DNA of 64,000 nt from Muriicola sp. Z0-33. Lineage in GTDB: Bacteria; Bacteroidota; Bacteroidia; Flavobacteriales; Flavobacteriaceae. Positions 16,178-25,078 of the stretch are shown here, piece by piece (positions within the stretch are counted from its first letter, which is position 1; each line of letters begins with the position of its first letter). The notes under the pieces are model-generated. The model was not told the origin of the DNA and did no database searches. It saw nothing but the letters and a program-made list of their open reading frames with translations. The stretch lies in the NCBI RefSeq assembly GCF_026126425.1, contig NZ_JAFMPW010000001.1:310001-374000 (forward strand), written 5' to 3'. The translations under genes and the position numbers were made by a program.

Positions 16178-16214
16178 AAATCGCCCTGGGTTAATTGCTT
16201 AGGGCGATTTTTTA
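16178..16214 (+). terminator. Intrinsic terminator after the duplicated-domain lipoprotein
   Basis: A perfect 10-bp stem (AAATCGCCCT at 16178-16187, AGGGCGATTT at 16201-16210) is followed by a T-rich tail. The symmetric A/T flanks would also let it act on the convergent AraC gene, whose stop is at 16217. A 17-base motif (16157-16173) and a smaller hairpin (16120-16143) precede it. Confidence 0.85.
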
Positions 16215-16216
16215 TA

Positions 16217-17080
16217 TTAATCCGCTCTTACATGTCCCGGAGAAATCCGCTTTTTAAACTCGGATGGATTCTCTGCCGCGATCTTCTTAAAAGTTCTGTT
16301 AAAGTAAGATAAGCTCTCGAACCCGCATTCATAACAGGTTTCACTGATGTTTTTTCCGTGCATCAATAGCCTTTTGGCCTGGCTTATACGATATTGATTA
16401 AGAAAGCTGATAAATGTTTTTCCGGTGGCTTTTTTGAAATATCTGCAAAAAGCAGCTTTGTCCATATTACATAATGAGGCAGCCTTTTCTACGGTTATTT
16501 TTTGCTGATAATTTTCGTCTACGAAGGCGTAAATCTCTTTAAGGCGCCGTTGTTGTTTTTTACTGTATTTATTTATTTGGGGCAGGGTGTGCAGTAATTC
16601 ATATTCCTTGCTGACCGATAATATTTCAAAGATATGGAGCACCTCCAGGAATTGTTCAAATGGTCGAAGCTGGTGTAATGTCTTTAGACGTTTGCCAACT
16701 TCCCGTTTGGTATTACCATTAAAGGCAATGCCGTATTGTGATTTTTCAAAAAGTTGAAGTATTTCAGATAGTTCTGGAATTTGATTTATAAAAGTGTCTT
16801 TAAAATCCGTGCTCAGATGCAGTACCTCTTTATTATAATCTGTCTGAATACCATAGTCAAAATTTAAATGGGGGATATTAGAACCTATAAGCACAAGGTC
16901 GCTTCCTTCAAATGCTGAGATATGATCTCCCACATGCCGCGTTCCATTGGCTCCTTCAATATAGACCAATTCATATTCCGGGTGAAAATGCCAGTAGAAC
17001 AAATCATTTAATCGGGGATTGTGAAGAAGTCTGAATGAACTTTTGTCGTCAGGGCGAAAGGTTTCGAGCTGGATCTTCAT
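16217..17080 (-). CDS. AraC-family transcriptional regulator with N-terminal cupin domain
   Basis: A 287-residue regulator. The N-terminal half is a cupin-like sensor (W-H-F-H-P-E-Y-E-L-V-Y-I, then G-S-N-I-P-H-L). The C-terminal ~100 residues are the double helix-turn-helix of AraC/XylS: V-E-K-A-A-S-L-C-N-M-D-K-A-A-F-C-R-Y-F-K-K-A-T-G-K-T-F, then I-S-E-T-C-Y-E-C-G-F-E-S-L-S-Y-F-N-R-T-F-K-K. It is divergent from the PhyH dioxygenase gene with 135 bases between the starts, so that gene is its most likely target. The ligand is unknown. Confidence 0.9.
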   Translation of the reverse strand: MKIQLETFRPDDKSSFRLLHNPRLNDLFYWHFHPEYELVYIEGANGTRHVGDHISAFEGSDLVLIGSNIPHLNFDYGIQTDYNKEVLHLSTDFKDTFINQIPELSEILQLFEKSQYGIAFNGNTKREVGKRLKTLHQLRPFEQFLEVLHIFEILSVSKEYELLHTLPQINKYSKKQQRRLKEIYAFVDENYQQKITVEKAASLCNMDKAAFCRYFKKATGKTFISFLNQYRISQAKRLLMHGKNISETCYECGFESLSYFNRTFKKIAAENPSEFKKRISPGHVRAD

Positions 17081-17215
17081 AAATAATTTAACTAAATTAT
17101 CATTAAAGTTTATAAAAATAGTTTAAAATATCAATATAGTACAAATAATGATCAATATCAAGGTGGATATTGCAGACATACATTTCTAGTTTTACCTTGT
17201 ATTAATAATAGTATT

Positions 17216-18190
17216 ATGGAGAAAACAGAAAGTAAATTAGAAATGGCCAACAAGGCCCATGAAGAAATTCCCGGGAACCCGTCAACTGCAACGAGCAGTA
17301 AACAGAAATTAAACGACAGGTCTGATGGGAGCCCATTGCGGGTATTAAGTGAAGAGGACTGGAAGTTTTGGATGCACAACGGATATATTGTCATAAAAAA
17401 TGCCATTCCCAGAGAGCAGGCCAAATTAACAGCTGATTTTCTTTGGGAGTTTGAAGAAAAAGATCCAAATAAACCCGAAACATGGTACGCCCCTCCCAGA
17501 GCGGAGATGAAAATGAAAGAACTGACAGGTACTGGGATGGTTGAAGTGTACAATCACCAATTGCTTTGGGAAAACAGGCAAATGCCAAGAGTGTATGATG
17601 CTTTTGTTGATGTTTGGGGAACAGAAAGATTATGGGTCACCATAGACAGGGCAAATCTTAATTTTCCCAATATACCTGGTTTTGAGCAAAAGGGATTTAT
17701 ACATTGGGATTATGATCCGGAAACCAGACCACAGAATGTTCAGGGAGTATTAGCACTTGCGGATCAAAATGATGAAAATATGGGCGGATTTCAATGTATC
17801 CCCTGGCTTTATAGAAATTATGACAGCTGGAAACTTTCACAACCCGAAGATCGTGACAGATTTCAACCAGACATTTCCGGATTGGAAGATAAAATTGTAA
17901 AGGTTAAAATGGAGGCCGGGGACCTGCTTATATTTAATAGTACGGAACCTCATGGAATCAGACCTAATCTGTCTGCTGATAAGGTGCGGATAGCGCAATA
18001 TATTTCCATGATGCCGGCAGAAGAAGAGAATGAAGAATTAAGAAAATGGCGTATTAATTCATGGAAGAACAGAGTGGCACCTGAAGGATATGCTTTTCCC
18101 GGGGATCCCAGAAATTGGGAACAAACAAAATACGATACTGCACAATTATCCGATCTGGGAGAGCGGTTACTGGGATTAAAGACCTGGTAA
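17216..18190 (+). CDS. Phytanoyl-CoA dioxygenase (PhyH) family Fe(II)/2-oxoglutarate oxygenase
   Basis: A 324-residue cytosolic protein. The facial triad is visible as H163-x-D165 (in F-I-H-W-D-Y) and H246 (in E-P-H-G-I-R-P), with R249 or R258 as candidates for 2-oxoglutarate binding. The first 40 residues are low in structure-forming sequence. PhyH enzymes hydroxylate varied lipids and small molecules, so the substrate is open. It is divergent from an AraC regulator with a sugar-sensor-like cupin domain and 84 bases ahead of a SulP transporter, but neither tells the substrate. Confidence 0.88.
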   Translation: MEKTESKLEMANKAHEEIPGNPSTATSSKQKLNDRSDGSPLRVLSEEDWKFWMHNGYIVIKNAIPREQAKLTADFLWEFEEKDPNKPETWYAPPRAEMKMKELTGTGMVEVYNHQLLWENRQMPRVYDAFVDVWGTERLWVTIDRANLNFPNIPGFEQKGFIHWDYDPETRPQNVQGVLALADQNDENMGGFQCIPWLYRNYDSWKLSQPEDRDRFQPDISGLEDKIVKVKMEAGDLLIFNSTEPHGIRPNLSADKVRIAQYISMMPAEEENEELRKWRINSWKNRVAPEGYAFPGDPRNWEQTKYDTAQLSDLGERLLGLKTW

Positions 18191-18274
18191 ATTATCAAAT
18201 CAACAATTCGTAGCAGAAATTAGCGCTCGAGCCATAATAAGTTCCTATTTTTGCGGCCTTAAATGCATTAGGGA

Positions 18275-19807
18275 TTGAAAAAGTATTTAAATCTGTTCGA
18301 TTTTTCTCAGGAAGTTAACTATAAGACCGAAGTGCTGTCAGGGATAACTGTGGCTCTTGCCCTGGTTCCCGAAGCAATAGCATTTGCCTTAATAGCAGGA
18401 TTATCACCTTTAACCGGCCTCTATGCTGCATTTGTAATGGGCCTGGTTACCTCTATTTTGGGGGGTAGACCGGGGATGATTTCCGGAGCAACCGGAGCGG
18501 TTGCGGTAGTAATAGTGACGCTGGCACAACAATACGGGGTAGAATATGTATTTGCAACAGTTGTACTGGCAGGGCTACTGCAAATGGCTGCGGGATTTTT
18601 ACGCCTGGGAAAATTGATGCGTTTAGTGCCTCACCCCGTTATATTTGGATTTGTAAATGGCCTGGCCATTATCATATTTCTTTCTCAATTAGATCAGTTT
18701 AAGACTCTTGACGGGGATTGGCTTTCAGGAAATGCCTTATATATTTTTATGGGATTGGTACTTCTTACCATGCTCGTGATCTGGGGACTGCCAAAACTCA
18801 GTAAAGTAGTGCCCTCTTCCCTGGTGGCCATATTATTGGTTTTTGGAATCGTTATGGCACTTAATATTGATACACGGTCTATTGGAGATATTGCTTCAAT
18901 TAAAGGCGGGTTTCCTCCATTTCATATCCCTGAAATTCCTTTGACACTAGAGACTTTACAAATAATTTTCCCTTTTGCAGCGATAGTTGCCGGGGTTGGG
19001 TTAATAGAAAGTCTTTTGACACTTAATATAGTTGATGAGATTACTGAGACACGGGGAAGGGGCAATAAGGAAGCTGTTGCTCAGGGAACAGCAAATATAT
19101 TGTCTGGGTTCTTCTCCGGGATGGGAGGATGCGCCATGATAGGTCAGAGTTTAATCAATACTTCAAATGGCGCCAGGGCAAGGCTTTCTGGAATTGTTGC
19201 AGCGGTTATGTTACTGGTATTTATAATGTTTGGCGCAAATCTAATAGAGAAGGTCCCTATGGCCGCACTCACCGGACTTATGATTATGGTGGCGCTGGGG
19301 ACTTTTGAATGGGCGAGTTTAAGAACATTTAGAAGAATGCCAAAGTCAGACGTATTGGTCATGATATTGGTTACTTTGGTTACCGTGTTTCTTCATAATC
19401 TTGCTCTGGCGGTATTGGTAGGAGTTATAATTTCTGCCCTGGTTTTTGCCTGGGACAATGCCAAAAGAATTCGTGCAAGAAAACACATTGATCAGGATGG
19501 TGTAAAACATTATGAGATCTATGGGCCGCTATTTTTTGGTTCTGTGACCATGTTCAATGAAAAATTTGATGTCCTGAATGATCCTGACGAAGTAGTCATA
19601 GATTTTAGAGAAAGCCGGGTGGTGGATATGTCGGCTATTGAAGCATTAAATAAAATTACTGAACGCTATCAGAAAGCCGGTAAAAAAGTACACCTTAAAC
19701 ATCTGAGCCGCGATTGTAAGCGACTACTAAAAAATGCCGATGATATTATCGAGGTAAATGTTTTAGAGGACCCAACCTATAAAGTTGTGGCGGATAGAGT
19801 ACAGTGA
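18275..19807 (+). CDS. SulP family anion transporter with STAS domain
   Basis: A 510-residue transporter starting at a TTG codon; the only nearby in-frame ATG (18263) is closed off by a TAG. The N-terminal ~390 residues hold the SulP membrane core, opening with V-A-L-A-L-V-P-E-A-I-A-F-A and continuing G-G-R-P-G-M-I-S-G-A-T-G-A. After a basic linker, residues ~410-510 form a cytoplasmic STAS domain (V-V-I-D-F-R-E-S-R-V-V-D-M-S-A-I-E-A-L). SulP proteins carry sulfate, bicarbonate or dicarboxylates; the ion here is not determined. A TATTTTTG box at 18246-18253 may be its -7 element. Confidence 0.92.
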   Translation: MKKYLNLFDFSQEVNYKTEVLSGITVALALVPEAIAFALIAGLSPLTGLYAAFVMGLVTSILGGRPGMISGATGAVAVVIVTLAQQYGVEYVFATVVLAGLLQMAAGFLRLGKLMRLVPHPVIFGFVNGLAIIIFLSQLDQFKTLDGDWLSGNALYIFMGLVLLTMLVIWGLPKLSKVVPSSLVAILLVFGIVMALNIDTRSIGDIASIKGGFPPFHIPEIPLTLETLQIIFPFAAIVAGVGLIESLLTLNIVDEITETRGRGNKEAVAQGTANILSGFFSGMGGCAMIGQSLINTSNGARARLSGIVAAVMLLVFIMFGANLIEKVPMAALTGLMIMVALGTFEWASLRTFRRMPKSDVLVMILVTLVTVFLHNLALAVLVGVIISALVFAWDNAKRIRARKHIDQDGVKHYEIYGPLFFGSVTMFNEKFDVLNDPDEVVIDFRESRVVDMSAIEALNKITERYQKAGKKVHLKHLSRDCKRLLKNADDIIEVNVLEDPTYKVVADRVQ

Positions 19808-19861
19808 TAAAGGATAATTATTTATGCTGTAAGAGCAATTATAATTAATGGGTGTTTAAGA

Positions 19862-20839
19862 TCATTTCTTCTTTGGTTGCTTGATAGCTTCTTTGTTCAA
19901 TATTCCTAAATCTACCAAATCCCGAAATAGGATTTCACTAAATACTATCTTGCCTTTTTTACTTAAGTGATCAGAATTCTTAAAATTATCCGGATCTGAA
20001 CTAAATATAGAATCATTACTATAGTCGATGTATGCGGTCTTGGATGCGGTACTAATCTTATTGATATGCCTGTAGTAATTTTCTTTTAGCCAGGCCTTAT
20101 CGTAGCTTTCATTGTACGCCTGGTAATAAGGAGTGGTAATCAATACAGGCCTGAATCCATTTTTTTGAGCATCCGAGATGAGATCGGATAAATAGGCCAA
20201 ATTTCTTGAGGGCTCACCATAGCCAAATATTTTTTTATGGTGCTTCGAAGCACTTTTTGCAGATTTCTCAAGAGCAGCTATCTGTTGCTCAATTGTAGGC
20301 TGTACTTTCTTTTTTTTAGGTTTCTTCTTCTTCTTCTTCTTCTTCTTCTGCTGCTGCTGCTGCAGCTGCTTTAATAGGTCCGGTAACTGGACTTTCTTTT
20401 GGATCCTGTTAATTCTAAGACTCAAATCTTTTTTTATCGAGTATCCCAATATGGAAGTCGGAGGTAAATATTCATAGAATTCATTTACAAAAGGATTAAC
20501 CGTGCCCCTGTCAACCCTGTTTTCTTCAAGGCCAAATGAAAAATAGGAAATGGGTAAAATAATTATTGCACTGTCCGATAAATGCTTCCTGAGGTACTTA
20601 TAGTTTTGCAGATCATAGAATATTGTATTGCCTGCTCTGTTGAAAGCACCCCCTTTAAGTTTCAGCGATCCAAATTTGTAACCTCCGCCATGGGAATTAC
20701 CAAGAGTTATTATGTCTAGCTCATTATTGATTTTTTCAAATCTCATGGCGCCCGGACTCTTTTCCCCCTTATCCAACAAATGTATAGCTACTATCAGCAA
20801 GAAAACCAGAGCTACTATTTCAAATAAGAACTTTCTCAT
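19862..20839 (-). CDS. Membrane-anchored partner of MBOAT acetyltransferase (AlgJ/DltD-like position), with Gln/Lys tract
   Basis: A 325-residue protein with one N-terminal membrane segment (about 5-21); the frame is open further upstream into the MBOAT gene, but the signal sequence places the start at 20839, 2 bases after the MBOAT stop. An I-I-T-L-G-N-S-H motif near residue 43 resembles block I (GDS/GNSH) of SGNH-type acetyl transfer proteins, and an S-D-H-L-S-K-K-G-K stretch near the C-terminus could supply the D-x-x-H block. A run of five Gln, nine Lys, then P-K-K-K-K sits at mid-length. It probably helps move acetyl groups to an extracytoplasmic polymer. The role is inferred from motif and partner. 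Confidence 0.72.
   Translation of the reverse strand: MRKFLFEIVALVFLLIVAIHLLDKGEKSPGAMRFEKINNELDIITLGNSHGGGYKFGSLKLKGGAFNRAGNTIFYDLQNYKYLRKHLSDSAIIILPISYFSFGLEENRVDRGTVNPFVNEFYEYLPPTSILGYSIKKDLSLRINRIQKKVQLPDLLKQLQQQQQKKKKKKKKKPKKKKVQPTIEQQIAALEKSAKSASKHHKKIFGYGEPSRNLAYLSDLISDAQKNGFRPVLITTPYYQAYNESYDKAWLKENYYRHINKISTASKTAYIDYSNDSIFSSDPDNFKNSDHLSKKGKIVFSEILFRDLVDLGILNKEAIKQPKKK
20322..20363. repeat. Coding trinucleotide microsatellite (TTC)9(TGC)5
   Basis: Nine uninterrupted TTC units (20322-20348) followed by five TGC units (20349-20363). On the coding minus strand this reads CAG repeats then nine AAG codons, giving Q5K9. Because the unit is three bases, slippage would change the length of the tract without shifting the frame. 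Confidence 0.95.
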
Positions 20840-20841
20840 TT

Positions 20842-22281
20842 TTAAAATTGAAAATAAATAAATTCCTGTTCCGTATTCGACATAAAAAGGAGAATGACGA
20901 TGACTATTACAAAAAGAATTGAAAAATGGGCTATACGCGATTTTACATTCTGAAGACCTTCCAAAGCATAAAGCTGTCTTCTGCCGACCCATTCAACAAT
21001 TAATAATATTAATACAAGGGCCATTACATCCAAAGGTAAAATTTCCGGCAACGAAAAAACTGATGCCGTAAACATATTAGTCAGGTAACTGATGGCATGC
21101 TCTATATTTTCAGCTCTGAAAAATACCCAGGCCAGTACTGTAAGGCCAAAAGTTAAAAACATGTTGAATCCTTCTCTAAAAGTAGGCAGGCTTTTGGTAG
21201 CGGCTATAACTTCTAAATGCACCCTGTTTTTATTTCTCAATAATAGTGGCAGGAAGTAGAGTGCATTTAGCGCACCCCAAATGATGAAGGTCCAATTGGC
21301 ACCATGCCAAAAGCCACTTACAACAAAAATGATAAAGGTATTTCTAACCTTCATTAGCTTGCTACCCCGGCTTCCGCCTAAAGGGATATAAAGGTAATCC
21401 CTGAACCAAGTTGACAAAGAAATGTGCCATCGCCTCCAAAACTCTGCGATATCTCTCGAAAAATATGGAAAGGCAAAATTTTGTTTCAGGTTAAAGCCGA
21501 ATAATCTGGAGGTGCCTATTGCAATATCTGAATATCCCGAAAAATCACCATAGATCTGAAATGTAAAAAACACTGCCCCCATTAGCAATGTACTTCCATT
21601 ATAGTCTGCCGAATTATTAAAAATTTCGTTGGCGTAAGTAGCACAGTTGTCAGCGATCACCATTTTCTTAAATAACCCCCAAATGATCTGCCTTAAACCA
21701 TCTGTGGCCTTAGAATAATCAAATGTTCGCCTTTTATAAAACTGGGGCAGCAAATTAGAAGCCCTTTCAATGGGGCCGGCTACTAATTGGGGAAAGAAAC
21801 TGACAAATGCTGCAAAGGCGATTATATCCTTGGTTGGGTTAAGTTTTTGTCGGTAAACATCAATGGTATAACTAAGGGTTTGGAAAGTATAGAAACTTAT
21901 CCCTACCGGTAATATTATTTGAAGTGCCGTGCCGCTGATTTCATATCCAAAAAAGGAAAAAGCGGATACAAAATTGTCAAGAAAGAAATTATAATATTTA
22001 AAGAACCCAAGAAACCCTAGATTTACTACAATGCTAATCCAAAGAAGAATTTTTCTCTTTACCTTGACTTCTTCTTTTTTTAATGCCAAGCCAACGGTAT
22101 AATCTACCAAGGTGCTGAACACTATAAGCGAGAGAAATCGCCAATCCCACCAGCCATAGAAAAAATAGCTAGCCAGGACTATTAGTAAATTTTGAAGTTT
22201 AAGGTGCTTATTTGTTACAAACCAATAGAGGAAAAATACTATTGGCAAAAAAACGGCGAAGTCAATGGAGTTAAATAGCAT
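20842..22281 (-). CDS. MBOAT family membrane O-acyltransferase (AlgI-like)
   Basis: A 479-residue polytopic membrane protein with about eleven spans. It shows the AlgI/DltB pattern: an N-terminal F-x-P-I-V-F-x-L-Y-W, a P-V-G-I-S-F-Y-T-F-Q-T-L-S-Y-T-I-D-V-Y-R block, P-Q-L-V-A-G-P-I-E-R, F-W-R-R-W-H-I-S-L-S-T-W-F-R-D-Y-L-Y-I-P-L-G-G, and the catalytic histidine in G-F-W-H-G-A-N-W. It moves acetyl groups across the inner membrane for O-acetylation of an exocellular polysaccharide or wall polymer. It is coupled to the downstream single-span partner gene. No alginate genes are nearby, so the polymer is unknown. Confidence 0.92.
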   Translation of the reverse strand: MLFNSIDFAVFLPIVFFLYWFVTNKHLKLQNLLIVLASYFFYGWWDWRFLSLIVFSTLVDYTVGLALKKEEVKVKRKILLWISIVVNLGFLGFFKYYNFFLDNFVSAFSFFGYEISGTALQIILPVGISFYTFQTLSYTIDVYRQKLNPTKDIIAFAAFVSFFPQLVAGPIERASNLLPQFYKRRTFDYSKATDGLRQIIWGLFKKMVIADNCATYANEIFNNSADYNGSTLLMGAVFFTFQIYGDFSGYSDIAIGTSRLFGFNLKQNFAFPYFSRDIAEFWRRWHISLSTWFRDYLYIPLGGSRGSKLMKVRNTFIIFVVSGFWHGANWTFIIWGALNALYFLPLLLRNKNRVHLEVIAATKSLPTFREGFNMFLTFGLTVLAWVFFRAENIEHAISYLTNMFTASVFSLPEILPLDVMALVLILLIVEWVGRRQLYALEGLQNVKSRIAHFSILFVIVIVILLFMSNTEQEFIYFQF

Positions 22282-22419
22282 AGATTGCTTTCAAAGACTC
22301 AGATTAATGCCGTTTTTATGATCAATAGGAATTTCTATACCCTTGTTGTCCCAAGGAGTTTGTTTTTCTTTGCTGAAACCAGACCAAAACAGGAGGCCTT
22401 TTTACTACCCACAATTGGG

Positions 22420-22905
22420 TTATAATGTTCTTAAATATTCAGCAACCGCCCTGGCGTCTTCCTGACTTAAATTTTGATTGAGCATTATGGCATTGTTATA
22501 TTCTTTTAACAAGGCCTTTGCAATAGGGTCTTCCTTTAGCATTACATCCGGGTTCAGGATCATGTTCATTACCCATTCCGGGCTTCTTCTTTCGTATACC
22601 CCTTTCATCGCAGGCCCAATCATGCGCTGTTCCGGCATATGACATGCCGTACATATGGTTTTAAAAGTCTGTTCCCCTTTAGCGGCCATCTCCGTATCTA
22701 TATCATCCGCAAACTCCACAGAAGTTATTGGCCCAACTCCTTTGTTGTTGAGGTCTACCGGGACGCCCTCAGAAGTTTCTGCTGGTTTTTCTTCCTTTTT
22801 TTTGCGGCTCATTTCAAAGCCTTCTTTTTTCTCCTCTTTTTTTTCTTTACCTCCGCATCCTACTACAAAGGCTCCTAATACAAATAAGACAAGTAATTTT
22901 TTCAT
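22420..22905 (-). CDS. Class I cytochrome c lipoprotein
   Basis: A 161-residue lipoprotein with lipobox ending G-C (C17). A charged spacer (about 18-45: K/E-rich) follows, then one cytochrome c domain. The haem site is C85-T-A-C88-H89 and M141 (in N-A-I-M-L) is the likely sixth ligand. It should be a membrane-tethered periplasmic electron carrier. The highly charged spacer probably works as a flexible tether. It stands alone on the minus strand, with no oxidase genes near it, so its partner is unknown. Confidence 0.9.
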   Translation of the reverse strand: MKKLLVLFVLGAFVVGCGGKEKKEEKKEGFEMSRKKKEEKPAETSEGVPVDLNNKGVGPITSVEFADDIDTEMAAKGEQTFKTICTACHMPEQRMIGPAMKGVYERRSPEWVMNMILNPDVMLKEDPIAKALLKEYNNAIMLNQNLSQEDARAVAEYLRTL

Positions 22906-22948
22906 CTGGTTTAATTTTTGGAATTACTAAGATAAGCAATAGATTAAC

Positions 22949-23911
22949 TTATAAAACCTCATCTATAAATTTTAGTGCTCTTTTCTCATTATAGTAGAAA
23001 TTATTGTTGATATGAAAACCTACATGTCCTCCGTATTTCGGAGTTTCCAGAAATATCTTAGCATGTTTCTCTGACTCGGTATGCGGGTAGCAGGCCGGCC
23101 CAAGGAATGAATCGTTTTTGGCATTGATAATCAGTGTAGGAATACCAATATTAGGTAAGAACTGCAGACTGCTGCATTTTTTGTAGTATTCCATGGCGTC
23201 TCTAAATCCATGGGCCTTACTGGTGTATATATCATCAAAATCCTTCAGCGTCTTTACTTTGCTAATATCTTCATCGGTAATTAGTTTGGGATATAATTTT
23301 TGTTTTGCCTTGAGCTTGGCTATCAAATGGTTTTTAAAGCGTTTGGCATATAAATAGTTCTTAGGTTTTAGTAATTCTATCAAAGAGCTGTGTAAACTAC
23401 AGGGAACAGACACTGCTATCACTGCCTTAACTTCCTGAGGGAGTTCGTTTAATTCGCCAATATATTTTAAGGCCATGTTTCCGCCCAGGCTAAAACCCTT
23501 GATGTAAATTTCCCTGTATTTTTGCTGTTTAGTTATATGCGTAATCAGCTCGGCCAGATCTTCGGTTGCACCAGAATGGTAAGATCTATACAAACGGTTG
23601 GTTTCCCCACTGCAGCCTCTGAAATTTACGGCACATACGTCATATCCATTTGCAATAAATACTTTGGCGCTACCTGTTATGTAAGGCCGCTGGCCATTTC
23701 CTTCTAATCCGTGAAGTAATATTAGCAATTTACTCGTTGCAGAGGTGGTGTAAGACCAGTCGAGATCTATAAAATCACCATCCTCCAATTCCACACGTTC
23801 GCGCACTTGCTCAAGTCCATTTACCCTTCTGATTAGACCAGAATAAACTGTAGAAATATGCCCGTTTCTAAAAATAAGAGGAGGACTATAATCAGATTTA
23901 ACCAGAGGCAT
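22949..23911 (-). CDS. YheT-family alpha/beta hydrolase
   Basis: A 320-residue cytosolic hydrolase. The N-terminal N-G-H-I-S-T-V-Y motif and the L-L-H-G-L-E-G-N strand turn are those of the YheT/EMB8 branch. The nucleophile is S141 in G-F-S-L-G-G, the acid is the Asp in N-A-K-N-D-S-F-L, and the base is the His in Y-G-G-H-V-G-F. Family members are esterases of unclear natural substrate, sometimes tied to short-chain esters or lipids. The gene lies between a cytochrome and a nitronate-monooxygenase-type gene, without clear coupling. Confidence 0.9.
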   Translation of the reverse strand: MPLVKSDYSPPLIFRNGHISTVYSGLIRRVNGLEQVRERVELEDGDFIDLDWSYTTSATSKLLILLHGLEGNGQRPYITGSAKVFIANGYDVCAVNFRGCSGETNRLYRSYHSGATEDLAELITHITKQQKYREIYIKGFSLGGNMALKYIGELNELPQEVKAVIAVSVPCSLHSSLIELLKPKNYLYAKRFKNHLIAKLKAKQKLYPKLITDEDISKVKTLKDFDDIYTSKAHGFRDAMEYYKKCSSLQFLPNIGIPTLIINAKNDSFLGPACYPHTESEKHAKIFLETPKYGGHVGFHINNNFYYNEKRALKFIDEVL

Positions 23912-23987
23912 TAGTTCTATGTATTATCCGTGAATTGAGTTTGTCTGTGTGCTTTTTATAAATGCCAGGATATGCTTAACTCATTAT

Positions 23988-24962
23988 TTATTTGGGAAAC
24001 GTATCCAATATTTTGGCCTGCTCCTTTATGGCTTCAACGAACTCCTTTTTTAAATTATCGACTAATTCAGCCACTGAAGGTACATTCTCTATTGTGGTAA
24101 CTCCTTGCCCTGCAGACCAGATAGTTTTCCAGGCCTTTGCCTCCGTGTCTAATTCTTTGCCAAAATCTATCTTGGTGTCTTTTTTTAGATCTTCCTGGGT
24201 TAATCCTGCAGCAGCCAAACTTGCGCCCAGGAAGTTGGCATGTACTCCGGAAATGGCAGCAGTATAAACTATATCACTGGCTCCAGAATCCACTATCATG
24301 TTCCGATATTCTTCGGGAGCACGGCTTTCGGTGGTATTGATAAACCGGGTACCCATATAGGCGAGATCGGCCCCCATTTGCATGGCGGAGGCAATATCTC
24401 TGCCAGTACTGATACAACCCGATAAAATTATATTTTTATTAAAGAACTTTTTAACTTCCGCCACCAGGCTCATCGGATTAATTGTTCCTGCATGTCCTCC
24501 AGCCCCCGCGGCCACCAATATGAGTCCGTCTACTCCTGCCTGAGCTGCTTTTTCCGCATGTCTTTTCTTGATTACATCGTGAAAAACAAGTCCGCCATAA
24601 CTGTGGATGGCATCAACAACCTGAGATACGGCTCCCAAAGAAGTTATGATAAGTGGAACCTTATGCTTGATACATAATTTTAGATCCGCTTCTAACCTGG
24701 GATTGGTTTGATGAACAATTAAGTTCACTCCAAAAGGAGCGGCTTTTTTACCTGTAGATGCTTCGAAAGCCTCTAACTCTGACTTAATATGGATCAGCCA
24801 TTCTTCAAAACCTTCGCTTGTTCGCTGGTTCAAGGCCGGGAAAGTACCAACTATCCCTTGTTTACAACATTCAATGACCAGATTGGGCCCGGAAATCAAA
24901 AACATTGGTGCTGCAATTGCAGGAAGGGATAAATCTTTGATAAAGGGTGCTTTTGTATCCAT
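23988..24962 (-). CDS. Nitronate monooxygenase family FMN enzyme
   Basis: A 324-residue TIM-barrel flavoprotein. The family start L-P-A-I-A-A-P-M-F-L-I-S-G sets the start at 24962; the open frame upstream to 25064 is not family-like. A G-A-G-G-H-A-G pattern holds the conserved active-site histidine, and L-S-G-C-I-S-T-G-R-D-I-A-S-A-M-Q-M-G-A-D-L-A-Y-M-G-T-R-F follows as the phosphate-binding part. These enzymes oxidise alkyl nitronates such as propionate-3-nitronate, though many relatives are uncharacterised. It is divergent from the thioesterase gene with 116 bases between. Confidence 0.9.
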   Translation of the reverse strand: MDTKAPFIKDLSLPAIAAPMFLISGPNLVIECCKQGIVGTFPALNQRTSEGFEEWLIHIKSELEAFEASTGKKAAPFGVNLIVHQTNPRLEADLKLCIKHKVPLIITSLGAVSQVVDAIHSYGGLVFHDVIKKRHAEKAAQAGVDGLILVAAGAGGHAGTINPMSLVAEVKKFFNKNIILSGCISTGRDIASAMQMGADLAYMGTRFINTTESRAPEEYRNMIVDSGASDIVYTAAISGVHANFLGASLAAAGLTQEDLKKDTKIDFGKELDTEAKAWKTIWSAGQGVTTIENVPSVAELVDNLKKEFVEAIKEQAKILDTFPK

Positions 24963-25078
24963 GGTTTTATTTTTCGGATTAAAAATAGGGAATAATTTAT
25001 AGCGTTTATTGCACTGGTTTTCCAAAACTATAGTAATTTTAGAAATATTATGCATGCATAACAAAATATTTTTACAGA

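Noticed and set aside
20322-20363. Phase-variable on/off microsatellite
   Set aside because: The unit is three bases, so slippage changes length but never the frame. Only length variation is possible.
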